A DNA stretch of 64,000 nt from positions 868,001 through 932,000 of the forward strand of contig NZ_FOVZ01000002.1 in assembly GCF_900115295.1 (NCBI RefSeq), read 5' to 3'. The translations under genes and the position numbers were made by a program. The notes beneath the pieces are model-generated. The model searched no databases. It was not told the origin of the DNA and was given only the letters and a program-made list of their open reading frames with translations. Below, piece after piece: positions 47,209-56,324 of the stretch; the first letter of the stretch is position 1; each line of letters begins with the position of its first letter. The stretch is from Sphingomonas sp. OK281. GTDB lineage: Bacteria; Pseudomonadota; Alphaproteobacteria; Sphingomonadales; Sphingomonadaceae.

Positions 47209-48066
47209 TCACCATCCCCCCGATGCGCCGCCGCCGCCGCCGGATCCACCGCCGCCGCCGCCAAAACCACCGCCGCCCCAGCCGCCGCCGCTATCGCCGC
47301 CGCCACCGCCCCAGCTTCCGCCGCCGCCACTACCGCCGCCACGAGTCATCGCGTCGGCGATGCTCCACAAGACGATCGGCAAGGCGCCGCTGCCACCGCT
47401 GCGGCTGCCGCCATCGACGTAATGCTTGCCACCCGCGCGCCGCGAGATCATCGGAATGACGATCGCCGCCAGCACGATCCCGAAGAAGATCAGCCCGATC
47501 GGCACACCGCCACCGCCCGAATTCGATCGACGATGCGTCTTGTCATACTCCGCCGCCGCGGCCGTCACCTTCGCGCGCGCCTCCGCATCGGGCAGCGCGA
47601 GCTGGTCCGCCACCGCGTTCGTCCCCGCGACGATGCCGCCGGGGATGTCGCCCGCCTTGAAGCGCGGCAGGATTTGCTGGTTGATGACGACGCTGGAGAA
47701 CGCGTCGGTCAGCACCGGTTCCAGGCCGTAGCCGACCTCGATCCGCACCTTTCGGTCGTTCGGCGCGACCAGCAGGATCGCGCCATTGTTCGCGTCCTTG
47801 AGCCCGACGCCCCAGCTTCGGATCAGCCGATTGCCGTAATCCTCGATCGGATAGCCTTCGAGGTCCGGCACCGTCGCGACGACCAGCTGGTTGCCAGTCG
47901 ACTTTTGCAGATCGTCGAGCCGCTTGGTCAGCGCCGCTTCCTGATCGGGCGGGATGACGTTCGCCGCATCGACGACGAAGCCGGTGAACTTGGGAAGCGT
48001 CTGCGCGGTTGCGGCGCCGCTAACCAGCAGCACCGCGAACGCTAGCTTCAGGAGATGGCGGAGCAT
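47209..48066 (-). CDS. TPM-domain protein with Gly-rich tail
   Basis: 285 residues. Signal peptide to about residue 21 (GAATAQ), TPM domain at about 28-150 with GFVVDAANVIPPDQE and NNGAILLVAPNDRKVRIEVGYGLE, a transmembrane helix near 195-212, and a C-terminal tail made almost only of Gly, Ser and Trp (residues about 244-285). This is the usual companion of LemA (YgcG-like). The tail faces the cytoplasm if the signal is cleaved. Confidence 0.93.
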   Translation of the reverse strand: MLRHLLKLAFAVLLVSGAATAQTLPKFTGFVVDAANVIPPDQEAALTKRLDDLQKSTGNQLVVATVPDLEGYPIEDYGNRLIRSWGVGLKDANNGAILLVAPNDRKVRIEVGYGLEPVLTDAFSSVVINQQILPRFKAGDIPGGIVAGTNAVADQLALPDAEARAKVTAAAAEYDKTHRRSNSGGGGVPIGLIFFGIVLAAIVIPMISRRAGGKHYVDGGSRSGGSGALPIVLWSIADAMTRGGGSGGGGSWGGGGGDSGGGWGGGGFGGGGGGSGGGGGASGGW

Positions 48067-48076
48067 AATGCTCGGA

Positions 48077-48673
48077 TCAGCTCGCGTTGCCGAAGTTCAC
48101 CGTCGGTGCGGTCTCGGCACCCGGCGTGGTCGCCGCGAACGGCACCATCGGCTTGGCGCCATAGAAGATCTTCGCGCCGACCGCGTCGGGGAAGGTGCGG
48201 ATCTTGGTGTTATACGCCTGCACCGCGCCGTTGTAATCGCGCCGCGCGATCGTGATGCGGTTCTCGGTACCCTCGAGCTGGCTCATCAGCGTGGTGTAGT
48301 TGCCCTGGCTCTTCAGCTCGGGATACGCCTCCTGCAAACGCTGGAGCGAGAGCCCGACGGCACCCTGGACGCGCTGATACTGCTCCATCTTGGCAGGGTC
48401 GGAGAGATCGGCGGCCGAAACCTGCACCGAGTTCGCGGCAGAGCGTGCCTGCGTCACCTGGACGAGGATGTCCTTTTCCTGCGCGCCTGCTGCCTTCACG
48501 GTCGCGACGAGGTTGGGGATCAGGTCGGCGCGGCGTTGATAATTGTTCTGGACGTCGGCCCAGCGCGCCTTCGCGGTCTCTTCCGCAGTCGGAATGCTGT
48601 TGATCCCACATCCGGCCAGCGCCGATGCGAGGAGGATCGCGGCGGTACCGCGGGCGATTGGGGCACGTGACAT
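48077..48673 (-). CDS. lemA: LemA family lipoprotein
   Basis: 198 residues. The signal peptide ends ALAGC (lipobox Cys22). The LemA signature follows: WADVQNNYQRRADLIPNLVATVKAAG, then long helices with AYPELKSQGNYTTLMSQLEGTENRI. LemA with TPM proteins is a widespread pair of unknown function at the envelope. First gene of the lemA-TPM-TPM-NUDIX operon, with GGAGAG before the ATG. Divergent from mscL. Confidence 0.94.
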   Translation of the reverse strand: MSRAPIARGTAAILLASALAGCGINSIPTAEETAKARWADVQNNYQRRADLIPNLVATVKAAGAQEKDILVQVTQARSAANSVQVSAADLSDPAKMEQYQRVQGAVGLSLQRLQEAYPELKSQGNYTTLMSQLEGTENRITIARRDYNGAVQAYNTKIRTFPDAVGAKIFYGAKPMVPFAATTPGAETAPTVNFGNAS

Positions 48674-48778
48674 CGGGGCTCTCCTGAATACCTGTGTCAC
48701 CCTCATAGGACAGTCCGCAGGGTTGGCGAAACCGAAATCGGTGGCTAGCCTAAAGGTCGAACAGCAAGGGGAGCGCGG

Positions 48779-49249
48779 ATGCTCAAGGAATTCAAGGCGT
48801 TCATCATGCGCGGCAACGTGCTCGATCTCGCCATCGCGGTGATCATCGGTGCGGCGTTCGGCAAGATCGTCACGTCGCTGACCGACGACGTGCTGATGCC
48901 GGTGATCGGCAAGATCTTCGGCGGGCTCGATTTCTCGAGCTATTTCTGGCGGATGGGGCCGGTGCCGGCGAACTACGCGGGCTCGCTGAGCGATTACGCG
49001 GCGTTGAAGAAGGCGGGCGTGCCGCTGCTCGGCTATGGCGCGTTCGCGACGCAGCTCGTCAATTTCGTGATCGTTGCGGGTATCATCTTCATGATCCTGC
49101 GCGTGGTGAACCGGACGGCGGCGCTGATCGAGCGCGAGACGGCAAGGTTGAAGCGCGAGGAAGAGGCGGTGGCCGTCGCGCCTGCGCCCGAGCCGGTGGA
49201 GATCGCGCTGCTCCGCGAAATCCGCGACGAGCTGAAGGCCCGGGGGTGA
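48779..49249 (+). CDS. mscL: Large-conductance mechanosensitive channel
   Basis: 156 residues. The MLKEFKAFIMRGNVLDLAIAVIIGAAFGKIVTSL start holds the S1 helix and first membrane segment, TM2 is around residues 90-112, and a charged C-terminal helix follows. Opens under membrane tension to release solutes in hypo-osmotic shock. The periplasmic loop is somewhat longer than in E. coli. Confidence 0.96.
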   Translation: MLKEFKAFIMRGNVLDLAIAVIIGAAFGKIVTSLTDDVLMPVIGKIFGGLDFSSYFWRMGPVPANYAGSLSDYAALKKAGVPLLGYGAFATQLVNFVIVAGIIFMILRVVNRTAALIERETARLKREEEAVAVAPAPEPVEIALLREIRDELKARG

Positions 49250-49257
49250 TCGCTTTG

Positions 49258-49393
49258 TCCCTTTCCCCTGCGGGGAGAGGGAGGGAGGAGCCGTAGGCGA
49301 CGGAAGGGTGAGGGGAGTGAGGCTCGGTACTCCACATCCCAACTCCCCCTCATCCGGCGCTGCGGCGCCACCTTCTCCCCTAGGGGAGAAGGA
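49258..49393. repeat. Inverted repeat (family E-like) between mscL and the Rrf2 gene
   Basis: CCCCTGCGGGGAGAGG...CCTTCTCCCCTAGGGGAG outer arms and GTGAGGGGAG / CTCCCCCTCA inner arms. Each arm carries its own hairpin (CCGTAGGCGACGG, GGCGCTGCGGCGCC). It is the only sequence in this convergent gap. Confidence 0.85.
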
Positions 49394-49398
49394 TAGGG

Positions 49399-49830
49399 TT
49401 ACGCCGCTACCAGATCCTCGGCGTTCGCATCCGCCAGGCTCGTGCCATCCAGGATCCGCGCGGTCTCGTCGCGCACGCGCATCATCGCATAGCGGATCGC
49501 GCAGTCCGCCTCGCTCTTGCAGTCGAGGCACGGGCGGTACGCGGTCCGGCTCACGCACGGCACCAGCGCCAGCGGCCCCTCGATAATCCGGATGATCTCG
49601 CCGAGCGAAATCAGATGGCTCGGCCGTGAGAGGCGGTAGCCGCCCATCTTTCCGCGATGGCTGTGGAGCAAGCCGGACTCGCGCAGGTCGGCGAGGATCA
49701 GTTCGAGGAATTTGCGCGGCACGTTCGCCTCGGCGGCGATCCGCGTCATCGGGATGGGAGGGCCACCGGCGGGAGCACCGCCAAGGAAGATCATCGCGCG
49801 GAGCGCGTAGCGGGAGCGCTGCGTCAACAT
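49399..49830 (-). CDS. Rrf2 family transcriptional regulator
   Basis: 143 residues. Winged-helix DNA-binding N-terminus with RYALRAMIFLG and MTRIAAEANVPRKFLELILADLR, then GGYRLSRP wing. Four cysteines, Cys92, Cys101, Cys104 and Cys110, follow, compatible with a 2Fe-2S or 4Fe-4S cluster as in IscR, NsrR or RirA, so it may sense iron, NO or redox state. No target gene is adjacent except the divergent ssrA. Confidence 0.92.
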   Translation of the reverse strand: MLTQRSRYALRAMIFLGGAPAGGPPIPMTRIAAEANVPRKFLELILADLRESGLLHSHRGKMGGYRLSRPSHLISLGEIIRIIEGPLALVPCVSRTAYRPCLDCKSEADCAIRYAMMRVRDETARILDGTSLADANAEDLVAA

Positions 49831-49979
49831 AATGCAGGTTGCTATGCACGCGCTTTGTGGCGAGCGGAAGGCGGTTTGGCACGCTGTGTGCTAACCCGCT
49901 GGAGATTTATTCGGGGAGGGCCGCCACCGCCCCAGTCTTTTCATTTGGCCGGGCTTTTCAGATCGATGCGGCCCCCCTA

Positions 49980-50313
49980 TATCGGTCAAGCCGTCGAGGG
50001 AATCTTCTCTTGGCGGCTATGGCGATAAACCGTGGCGTGTCATAGACACAGCGGACCCGGGGGCAGTACCCGGCGACTCCACCACCGCCCTCTTCGCAAG
50101 AGGGGGACGATGACGGGGTCGAACTAGGATCGACGTGTGTTCAACGACGCTATGTTTCGCTCGGAATGGGACCACCGCAACGGCCCATACACAAGTGCCA
50201 ACGATAACGAAGCACTCGCAATTGCCGCATAACTGACGGTCTAACGACCTAAGTTATACGGACGAAAGCGCGGTTCGGGCCACACCGGGCAACAGAAGTG
50301 GACACCGGCGGTA
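49980..50313 (+). ncRNA. ssrA: Two-piece permuted tmRNA
   Basis: The 3' acceptor piece comes first: a T-arm-like CCGGG-GGCAGTA-CCCGG hairpin followed by CGACTCCACCA, with CCA at 50082-50084. After an 18-base spacer hairpin the 5' coding piece starts GGGGACG at 50103 and pairs with the acceptor strand, placing a G-U wobble at the third pair as alanyl-tRNA synthetase requires. The tag frame runs 50197-50232 and encodes ANDNEALAIAA then TAA. This circular permutation is typical of alphaproteobacteria. The outer ends (left near 49980-50030, right near 50300-50313) are uncertain. Confidence 0.93.
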
Positions 50314-50378
50314 CGGGGGGCACCGAGCAACAGAAGCTCCCCACTATCCCGACATATAGCGCCGATCAGGCGCCCCGA

Positions 50379-51113
50379 TCAGGCCGCAAGGTGCTCGACC
50401 AGCCGCAGTACCGGCGGGCTGAAGCCAAGCGGGCCGACCAGCACGTTGGTCACGACCAGCACGCCGCCACCCCAGTAATAGGCCGGATGAATCCGCCCGC
50501 GCAGGCGCAGGTCGAAGATCATCCCCACTATGACGTACACCGCCATCGACGCGAACACCGCGAGCGGCGCGAACTGGCCCAGCAGCGGCATCGGCAGGAT
50601 CCGCCCGAGCGCCGGCGACATGACCAGGATCGTCCCGCACAGCATCAGGCGCTTGTGCCACGCAGCCTGTTTCCGCAGCGCGATCGCCCAAGCGGTCAGG
50701 ATTCCGAAGCCGAGGATGCCGAGCACGTCGAGCACGAGAAAAACGCCGGGCGGGAAGAACGGCGGTACCCGGTGCTGCTGGACGGCTGCAACGGTAGTCA
50801 CGATGCCGAGCACGACCATCAACGCTGCGATAATGGCGCCGAGCACGCCAAGCTGGCGGTGCCGGACGATCGAACCTCGGACGATCAACCAGTTCTGCAC
50901 AACATAGAGCAAGATCCACGCAAGGAATGCGGCGGCGTGCAAATGAACTTGGCCGGGGAGTTCGAGAAAAGTCCAGTGCATCCGCGCGGCATTCAGCGTG
51001 AAGCCGAAGATCACCGTGACGGCGATCGCTATCGCCATGCCAAGGAAGAAGCGGCGCTCGCTCGCCACGACGTTCCGCCCTGTAAACCCTGCAATGTTCA
51101 CCGATGCCATCAT
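50379..51113 (-). CDS. Polytopic membrane protein of unknown function
   Basis: 244 residues with about seven hydrophobic segments. His residues recur at membrane edges (GQVHLHAAAF, VRHRQLG, QHRVPPFFP, AAWHKRLML), which could suggest haem or metal binding but does not prove it. Family not recognised. ATG codons at 51113 and 51110 are adjacent. The convergent neighbour is ssrA. Confidence 0.75.
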   Translation of the reverse strand: MMASVNIAGFTGRNVVASERRFFLGMAIAIAVTVIFGFTLNAARMHWTFLELPGQVHLHAAAFLAWILLYVVQNWLIVRGSIVRHRQLGVLGAIIAALMVVLGIVTTVAAVQQHRVPPFFPPGVFLVLDVLGILGFGILTAWAIALRKQAAWHKRLMLCGTILVMSPALGRILPMPLLGQFAPLAVFASMAVYVIVGMIFDLRLRGRIHPAYYWGGGVLVVTNVLVGPLGFSPPVLRLVEHLAA

Positions 51114-51245
51114 GCCGCCCCCGCGAGTCGATGCTCAGGCGACGGAGGATGATCCTAATATCGACACGCGGCAACTCTTATGATGCGCGAAGTTCGTCGC
51201 GAATTCGGCAAGAAAACCCGGATGAGGGTCTGTTCGCTTGGCCGA

Positions 51246-51605
51246 TCAGAACTGAAGAAGTTTGCTGAGTTGTGCGCCGGTATAGGGCTTCTTCACGAAG
51301 CGTGCGGCACTTGGCAACGCGTCACTGGCTCCGTTATCGGCACCCGACGTAACGAGGATCGCGATATCGGGACGTTGCGCGTGCACGGCATTGGCCAGAT
51401 CGATGCCATTTAGAGCACCGGGCATGCGGACATCGGTAAAGAGTGCGGCAATATCGGGTCGCTCTTCGAGCTTCGCCAAGGCGTCGGCCGCATTGCTGGC
51501 TTCGACGACTTCGTAGCCGGCATCCTCCAACGCGAGGTTGGAATGGACCCGGACCAGGGCATCGTCATCGACGACGAGGATAACGGACTTCGAAATAGCG
51601 TTCAT
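51246..51605 (-). CDS. Single-domain response regulator
   Basis: A 119-residue receiver domain without an output domain. Acidic pocket DDD at residues 13-15, phosphoacceptor Asp58 in LFTDVRMPG, Thr/Ser in VTSGAD, and Lys in FVKKPYTG. Stand-alone receivers act as phosphorelay shuttles or in kinase control (CheY/DivK/Sma0114-like). No histidine kinase is nearby. In-frame ATGs further upstream (51644, 51626) are possible; the one at 51605 begins just before the domain. Confidence 0.87.
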   Translation of the reverse strand: MNAISKSVILVVDDDALVRVHSNLALEDAGYEVVEASNAADALAKLEERPDIAALFTDVRMPGALNGIDLANAVHAQRPDIAILVTSGADNGASDALPSAARFVKKPYTGAQLSKLLQF

Positions 51606-51693
51606 AGCGGTTCGAACATCCGGCATGCCGCTCCGTTCCAACATACGTCAATCTTTCAAGTCGGAACGGGGCGAAGGGAGCCTGACATGAGAA

Positions 51694-51717
51694 AGGGGCC
51701 CGGTTTCCCGAGCCCCT
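51694..51717 (-). terminator. Rho-independent terminator of pnp
   Basis: Minus strand: GGGGCTCGG, AAA-containing loop, CCGGGCCCC then TTTCTC. About 30 bp past the pnp stop. Confidence 0.75.
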
Positions 51718-51745
51718 CCATCAATTGCCGTTAGGCCGCAAAGGC

Positions 51746-54160
51746 TTAGTCGCGATCGCCGGTCAGGAACGCCGGCGCGAACTCCGGTGCCTTGTCGCCG
51801 TCGGTGCGTGCTGCACGCTCTCCGCCGTTGCCACCGCCGTCACGACGCGGACCGCGGCCACCGCCGTTGCCGCCTGCGTCACGGCCGCCATCGCCGTCAC
51901 GACGCGGGCCACGCGAGCCGCGGTCGCCGCCGCCGCCTTCGCCGCGCGGACCACGACCGCCGCCGCCGTTACCGGCATCACGGCCGCCATCGCCATCACG
52001 ACGCGGGCCGCGCGGACCACGATCGCCACCCTCACGGGGCTCACGAGCAGGACGCGTGTCCTCCAGCTCTTCGCCGGTCGTCTGGTCGACGACACGCATC
52101 GAAAGGCGAACCTTGCCGCGGGGATCGATCTCGAGAACCTTGACCTTGACCTCCTGGCCTTCGGTCAGCGCGTCCGACACCTTCTCGACGCGCTCGTTCT
52201 TGATTTCGGACACGTGGACGAGACCGTCCTTGCCACCCATGAAGTTCACGAACGCCCCGAAATCGACCAGGTTGACGACCTTGCCGTCATAGACCTTGCC
52301 GACTTCGGCTTCCTCGACGAGGCCCTTGATCCACTTGATCGCGGCTTCGATCTGCGCGGGGTCGGAGGACGACACCTTGATCACGCCCTCGTCGTCGATG
52401 TCGACCTTGGCGCCGGTCTGCGCGACGATCTCGCGGATCACCTTGCCGCCGGTGCCGATGACTTCACGGATCTTCGACTTGTCGATCTGGAAGCTCTCGA
52501 TGCGCGGTGCGTGCGCCGACAGTTCCTCACGGGTGTGGTCGAGCGCCTTGGCCATTTCGCCCAGAATGTGCGCGCGACCTTCCTTGGCCTGCGCCAGCGC
52601 CTTGCCCATGATCTCTTCGGTGATGCCGGCGATCTTGATGTCCATCTGCATCGTGGTGATGCCCTCGGACGTGCCAGCCACCTTGAAGTCCATGTCGCCG
52701 AGGTGATCCTCGTCGCCAAGGATGTCGCTGAGAACCGCGAAGTTCTTGCCCTCGAGGATCAGGCCCATCGCGATGCCCGACACCGGACGCTTGAGCGGCA
52801 CACCGGCATCCATCATCGACAGCGAACCGCCGCAGACCGTCGCCATCGACGACGAGCCGTTGCTCTCGGTGATGTCCGACAGGACGCGGATCGTGTACGG
52901 GAATTCTTCCTTGGTCGGCAGCACGGGGTGCAGCGCGCGCCATGCGAGCTTGCCGTGACCGACTTCGCGACGACCCGGCGCACCGAAGCGACCGACTTCA
53001 CCGACCGAATAGGGAGGGAAGTTGTAGTGCAGCATGAAGTTTTCGTAGCTGAGACCGTTCAAACCATCGATCATCTGCTCTGCGTCACGCGTACCGAGCG
53101 TGGTGGTGCAGATCGACTGCGTTTCGCCACGCGTGAACAGGGCCGAGCCATGCGTACGCGGGAGGAAGTGGACCATCGCCTCGATCGGACGGATCTGCGT
53201 GGTGGTGCGGCCGTCGATGCGGGTGCCGTCCTTGAGGATGGCGCCGCGGACGATCTCCGCCTCCAGCTTCTTCATCAGCTTGCCGGCAGCCATCTGGTCC
53301 TGCGGGGACGCGTCTGCAAATGCGGTCTTGCCCTTCGCACGAGCGGCATTCAGCAGGTCGGACCGCTTGGACTTGTCGGTGACCTTGTAGGCAGCCGCGA
53401 TGTCCTTGCCGATCAGCTTCTTCAGCTTGTCCTTGGCGGTCGAGAGGTCGGCCTGCTCGGCCATTTCCCAAGGATCCTTGGCAGCCTTCTCGGCCAGATC
53501 GATGATCAGGTTCGCGGCTTCGCGGCAGGCCTTGTGGGCGAACTGCACGGCGCCGAGCATGATCTCTTCCGAAAGCTCCTTGGCTTCCGATTCGACCATC
53601 ATCACGGCCTGGCCGGTGGCAGCGACGACGAGGTCGAGATCGCCAGCCTTGGCTTCTTCCAGCGTCGGGTTGAGGATGTACGCGCCATCGACATAACCGA
53701 CGCGTGCCGCGCCGATCGGGCCCATGAACGGCACGCCCGAGATCGTCAGCGCTGCCGAGGCCGCGACCATCGCAAGGACGTCCGGCTCGTTCTCGCCGTC
53801 ATACGACAGAACCTGGCAGATCACGTTGATCTCGTTGTAGAAACCCTCGGGGAAGAGGGGGCGGATCGGGCGATCGATGAGACGGCTGGTCAGCGTCTCC
53901 TTTTCGGTCGCGCCGCGCTCACGTTTGAAGAAGCCGCCGGGGATGCGACCGCTCGCGGAGAACTTCTCTTGGTAATGGACGGTGAGCGGGAAGAAATCCT
54001 GCCCTTCCTTGACGGTCCGTGCAGCCGTCACGGCGCACAGAACGACGGTCTCGCCGAGGGTGGCGAGGACTGCGCCGTTGGCCTGGCGCGCAACGCGGCC
54101 GGTCTCGAGCGTCAGCGTCTTGCCGCCCCACTGGGCGCTTACGGTCTTGGTATCGAACAT
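51746..54160 (-). CDS. pnp: Polyribonucleotide nucleotidyltransferase
   Basis: An 804-residue 3'-5' phosphorolytic exoribonuclease, part of the degradosome. Two RNase PH domains, then KH ([18 protein letters not shown]) and S1 ([21 protein letters not shown]) domains. The C-terminus beyond about residue 715 is a disordered run of Arg/Gly/Asp repeats ([18 protein letters not shown] type) not present in E. coli Pnp; such RGG-like tails are common in sphingomonads and may bind RNA or RNase E. Follows rpsO in the usual order. Confidence 0.97.
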   Translation of the reverse strand: MFDTKTVSAQWGGKTLTLETGRVARQANGAVLATLGETVVLCAVTAARTVKEGQDFFPLTVHYQEKFSASGRIPGGFFKRERGATEKETLTSRLIDRPIRPLFPEGFYNEINVICQVLSYDGENEPDVLAMVAASAALTISGVPFMGPIGAARVGYVDGAYILNPTLEEAKAGDLDLVVAATGQAVMMVESEAKELSEEIMLGAVQFAHKACREAANLIIDLAEKAAKDPWEMAEQADLSTAKDKLKKLIGKDIAAAYKVTDKSKRSDLLNAARAKGKTAFADASPQDQMAAGKLMKKLEAEIVRGAILKDGTRIDGRTTTQIRPIEAMVHFLPRTHGSALFTRGETQSICTTTLGTRDAEQMIDGLNGLSYENFMLHYNFPPYSVGEVGRFGAPGRREVGHGKLAWRALHPVLPTKEEFPYTIRVLSDITESNGSSSMATVCGGSLSMMDAGVPLKRPVSGIAMGLILEGKNFAVLSDILGDEDHLGDMDFKVAGTSEGITTMQMDIKIAGITEEIMGKALAQAKEGRAHILGEMAKALDHTREELSAHAPRIESFQIDKSKIREVIGTGGKVIREIVAQTGAKVDIDDEGVIKVSSSDPAQIEAAIKWIKGLVEEAEVGKVYDGKVVNLVDFGAFVNFMGGKDGLVHVSEIKNERVEKVSDALTEGQEVKVKVLEIDPRGKVRLSMRVVDQTTGEELEDTRPAREPREGGDRGPRGPRRDGDGGRDAGNGGGGRGPRGEGGGGDRGSRGPRRDGDGGRDAGGNGGGRGPRRDGGGNGGERAARTDGDKAPEFAPAFLTGDRD

Positions 54161-54284
54161 TCTTTTTCCTTCACTCCGGTCGCCAGATGCGAACGGGGCC
54201 TATGTGCGGGCTTAGCCGGCCCGCGGCGGTGTGGAGCGAGTTGTCGCTCCTAAAGGGATCGGCCGAATTGCCTCTCCCTAAATT

Positions 54285-54316
54285 CCACCCCGGCGAAGGC
54301 CGGGGCCCAATTGGGG
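54285..54316. repeat. Half of a family B element
   Basis: CCACCCCGGCGAAGGCCGGG followed by GCCCAATTGGGG; the second arm is missing. Between rpsO and pnp. Confidence 0.75.
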
Positions 54317-54368
54317 TACGCTGCTTGTCGCGTGCGCCGCCAGTTTAAATTCTTTTTGCCCTGATGCC

Positions 54369-54396
54369 AAAAGGGGCGACCTTTCGGCCGCCCCTC
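54369..54396 (-). terminator. Rho-independent terminator after rpsO
   Basis: Minus strand AGGGGCGGCC-GAAA-GGTCGCCCCT followed by TTTT. Probably partial, since pnp follows on the same strand. Confidence 0.8.
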
Positions 54397-54408
54397 TGGT
54401 TACTTGGG

Positions 54409-54678
54409 TTACTTGCGGAGACCGAGCTTCGCGATCAGATCCAGATAGCGCTGGCCGTCCTTGTGACGGAGATAATCCAGCAGCGTCCGGCGCTTGTTGA
54501 CCATCATGAGAAGACCACGACGCGAGTGGTTGTCCTTCTTGTGGCCCTTGAAATGCTCGGTTAGGTTCTTGATGCGCTCGGTCAGGATCGCGACCTGGAC
54601 TTCCGGCGAACCGGTGTCACCCTCGGCGCGCGAATGCTCCTTGACGAGCTCGGTCTTGCGTTCAGCGGTAATCGTCAT
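54409..54678 (-). CDS. rpsO: 30S ribosomal protein S15
   Basis: 89 residues, the exact length of E. coli S15. The [30 protein letters not shown] start and [20 protein letters not shown] end are canonical. Binds 16S rRNA in the platform. 18 bp after truB. Confidence 0.98.
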   Translation of the reverse strand: MTITAERKTELVKEHSRAEGDTGSPEVQVAILTERIKNLTEHFKGHKKDNHSRRGLLMMVNKRRTLLDYLRHKDGQRYLDLIAKLGLRK

Positions 54679-54696
54679 GAATTCATGTCCTCGACA

Positions 54697-55722
54697 TCAC
54701 AGATTGAAACCGCGAACGACCCGGACGTCTCCGTCCTCGACCTCGACCAGCGCGACCGGGACAGCGTCCAGTTCGGCGAAGTATTGGCCATCGTCTGCGG
54801 CGATCCCGGCCAAGATACGCCCCTGTCGGAGCGCCCCTGCCTGGTCGGGGGTGAGGGAGAGAGCCGGGATGTCGTCCAGCGCCACCCTCAAGGGCAGAAG
54901 TACATCTTCAAGCGCGGAGGCCTTAGCGAGTTCGTCCAGTTTGTCCAGCGATATCGCGGCGCTGAGGTCGAACGGGCCGGCCTTGGTTCGGCGAAGCATG
55001 GTGACGTGGCCGACCGTTCCGAGGGCGATCGCGATGTCGCGCGCGAGGGAGCGGATGTAGGTGCCCTTCGACACATGCGCGGTGAGCGTGACCTCCTCAA
55101 GGGGGGAATGGGGCAGGGTGACCTCCTGCAAATCCTCCCCGGCACGGGGAGGGGGACCGCCGTCCGCTTGGACGGGGGTGGAGGGGGGCTCGCCAAACGC
55201 GTCACGCTCGCGGAGATCCCCCTCCACCAGCTGCGCTGGTCCCCCTCCCAGTACCAGAGAGGATAGCGAATGAATCGTCACGTCCCGGCTCGCGAGCACC
55301 ACCTCATGTCCGGCCCGCGCCAGATCATACGCCCGCTCGCCATCCACCTTCAAAGCGGAATACGCCGGCGGCACCTGAGAAATCGGCCCGGTGAACTGCG
55401 CGAGCACAGCCTCCACCGCAGCGAGAGTCGGCCGCACGTCGGAGGTAGCGATGCTTACCCCTTCGGCATCCAGCGTATCCGTCTGAACCCCGAACATCAC
55501 CGTGAAATCATAGATCTTGTCGCTATCGAGCATCCGACCGGCCAGCTTGGTCGCCTCCCCGACGGCAATCGGCAAAACCCCGGTAGCCAGCGGATCGAGC
55601 GTCCCGCCATGCCCCACCTTGAACTTGCCATACCCGCCGTTGCGCAAAGCACGCTTCACCGCCGACACCCCCTGCGTCGATCCAAGCCCCAGCGGCTTGT
55701 CGAGAATGATCCAGCCGTGCAT
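54697..55722 (-). CDS. truB: tRNA pseudouridine synthase B with inserted palindromic element
   Basis: 341 residues, above the usual 290-310. It makes pseudouridine 55 in the T loop of tRNA. The catalytic Asp is in GGTLDPLATG near residue 40, and SKGTYIRSLARD lies in the C-terminal part of the core. Between VTIHSLSSL and TAHVSKG, residues about 158-211 form a loop with PPSTPVQADGGPPPRAGEDL coded by repeat DNA; normal TruB has only a short link here. The ATG at 55722 gives MHGWIILDKP, the conserved start. Confidence 0.96.
   Translation of the reverse strand: MHGWIILDKPLGLGSTQGVSAVKRALRNGGYGKFKVGHGGTLDPLATGVLPIAVGEATKLAGRMLDSDKIYDFTVMFGVQTDTLDAEGVSIATSDVRPTLAAVEAVLAQFTGPISQVPPAYSALKVDGERAYDLARAGHEVVLASRDVTIHSLSSLVLGGGPAQLVEGDLRERDAFGEPPSTPVQADGGPPPRAGEDLQEVTLPHSPLEEVTLTAHVSKGTYIRSLARDIAIALGTVGHVTMLRRTKAGPFDLSAAISLDKLDELAKASALEDVLLPLRVALDDIPALSLTPDQAGALRQGRILAGIAADDGQYFAELDAVPVALVEVEDGDVRVVRGFNL
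55131..55250. repeat. Palindromic element inside truB
   Basis: The left arm GGGAGGGGGACC...GGGTGGAGGGGG is inverted relative to the right arm CCCCCTCCACC...GGTCCCCCTCCC. Each arm has its own small variable hairpin (CCGTCCGCTTGGACGG; CAGCTGCGCTG). The unit differs in sequence from the ileS/hrpB/ylxR element. A 10-bp direct repeat GTGACCTCCT lies beside it at 55089 and 55119. Confidence 0.88.
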
Positions 55723-55868
55723 CTTTTTGTCCCCGAAGTGCCCGACGGTTAAGGTCCGTCCGACCACGCGCGCCGCAGGTTGGACCTGTCGCCCGGCGGC
55801 GTGGCGGTATTACACGCGGCGATCCGCTGCAATGTTGCGTGCGCGCACCCGGCGTGTAGAGGCGGCGG

Positions 55869-56324
55869 ATGGCTGGTTTTGATCCACAATGGTTTGCGAC
55901 GCGCGGGTTCGGCGGGCACGGCGCCGCGCTGGGGATGCGCTATCACGCGCATGGCGACGACTGGGCGGAGCTTGCGCTGCCCTATGACGAACGGCTGATC
56001 GGCGACCGCGCGAGCGGCGTGATCGCGTCGGGGCCGATCATCACGATGATGGACATGGCGACGAGCCTCGCGATCTGGATAAAGCGCAACGCGTTCGTGC
56101 CGCATGCCACGCTGGACCTGCGGGTCGATTACCTGCGGCCGGCGACGCCTGGCAAGACCGTGATCGGCCGGGGGGAGTGCTACCGGATCACGCGCTCGAT
56201 CGCGTTCGTACGCGGGCAGGCGCATGACGGCGACCCGAGCGATCCGCTGGCGCATGTCGCGGGGACGTTCATGGTGGTGGGCGATGTTGCCGGCATGGGT
56301 CTCAACAGAAGGATCGAGGCATGA
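55869..56324 (+). CDS. PaaI-type hotdog thioesterase 1
   Basis: 151 residues with the hotdog fold: GPIITMMDMATSLAIW central helix and LRVDYLRPATPGKTVIGRGEC strands. Hydrolyses acyl-CoA thioesters; substrate unknown. The 4-bp overlap with the next gene (ATGA) suggests the two hotdog subunits form a heteromer. Divergent from truB. Confidence 0.87.
   Translation: MAGFDPQWFATRGFGGHGAALGMRYHAHGDDWAELALPYDERLIGDRASGVIASGPIITMMDMATSLAIWIKRNAFVPHATLDLRVDYLRPATPGKTVIGRGECYRITRSIAFVRGQAHDGDPSDPLAHVAGTFMVVGDVAGMGLNRRIEA

Noticed and set aside
49831..51250. Integrated element at ssrA
   Set aside because: No integrase, phage or cargo gene is present; the only sign is a 16-bp direct repeat.
51725..54253. 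842-codon open frame opposite pnp
   Set aside because: Shadow of a complete, conserved pnp; low-complexity composition and no recognisable motif.
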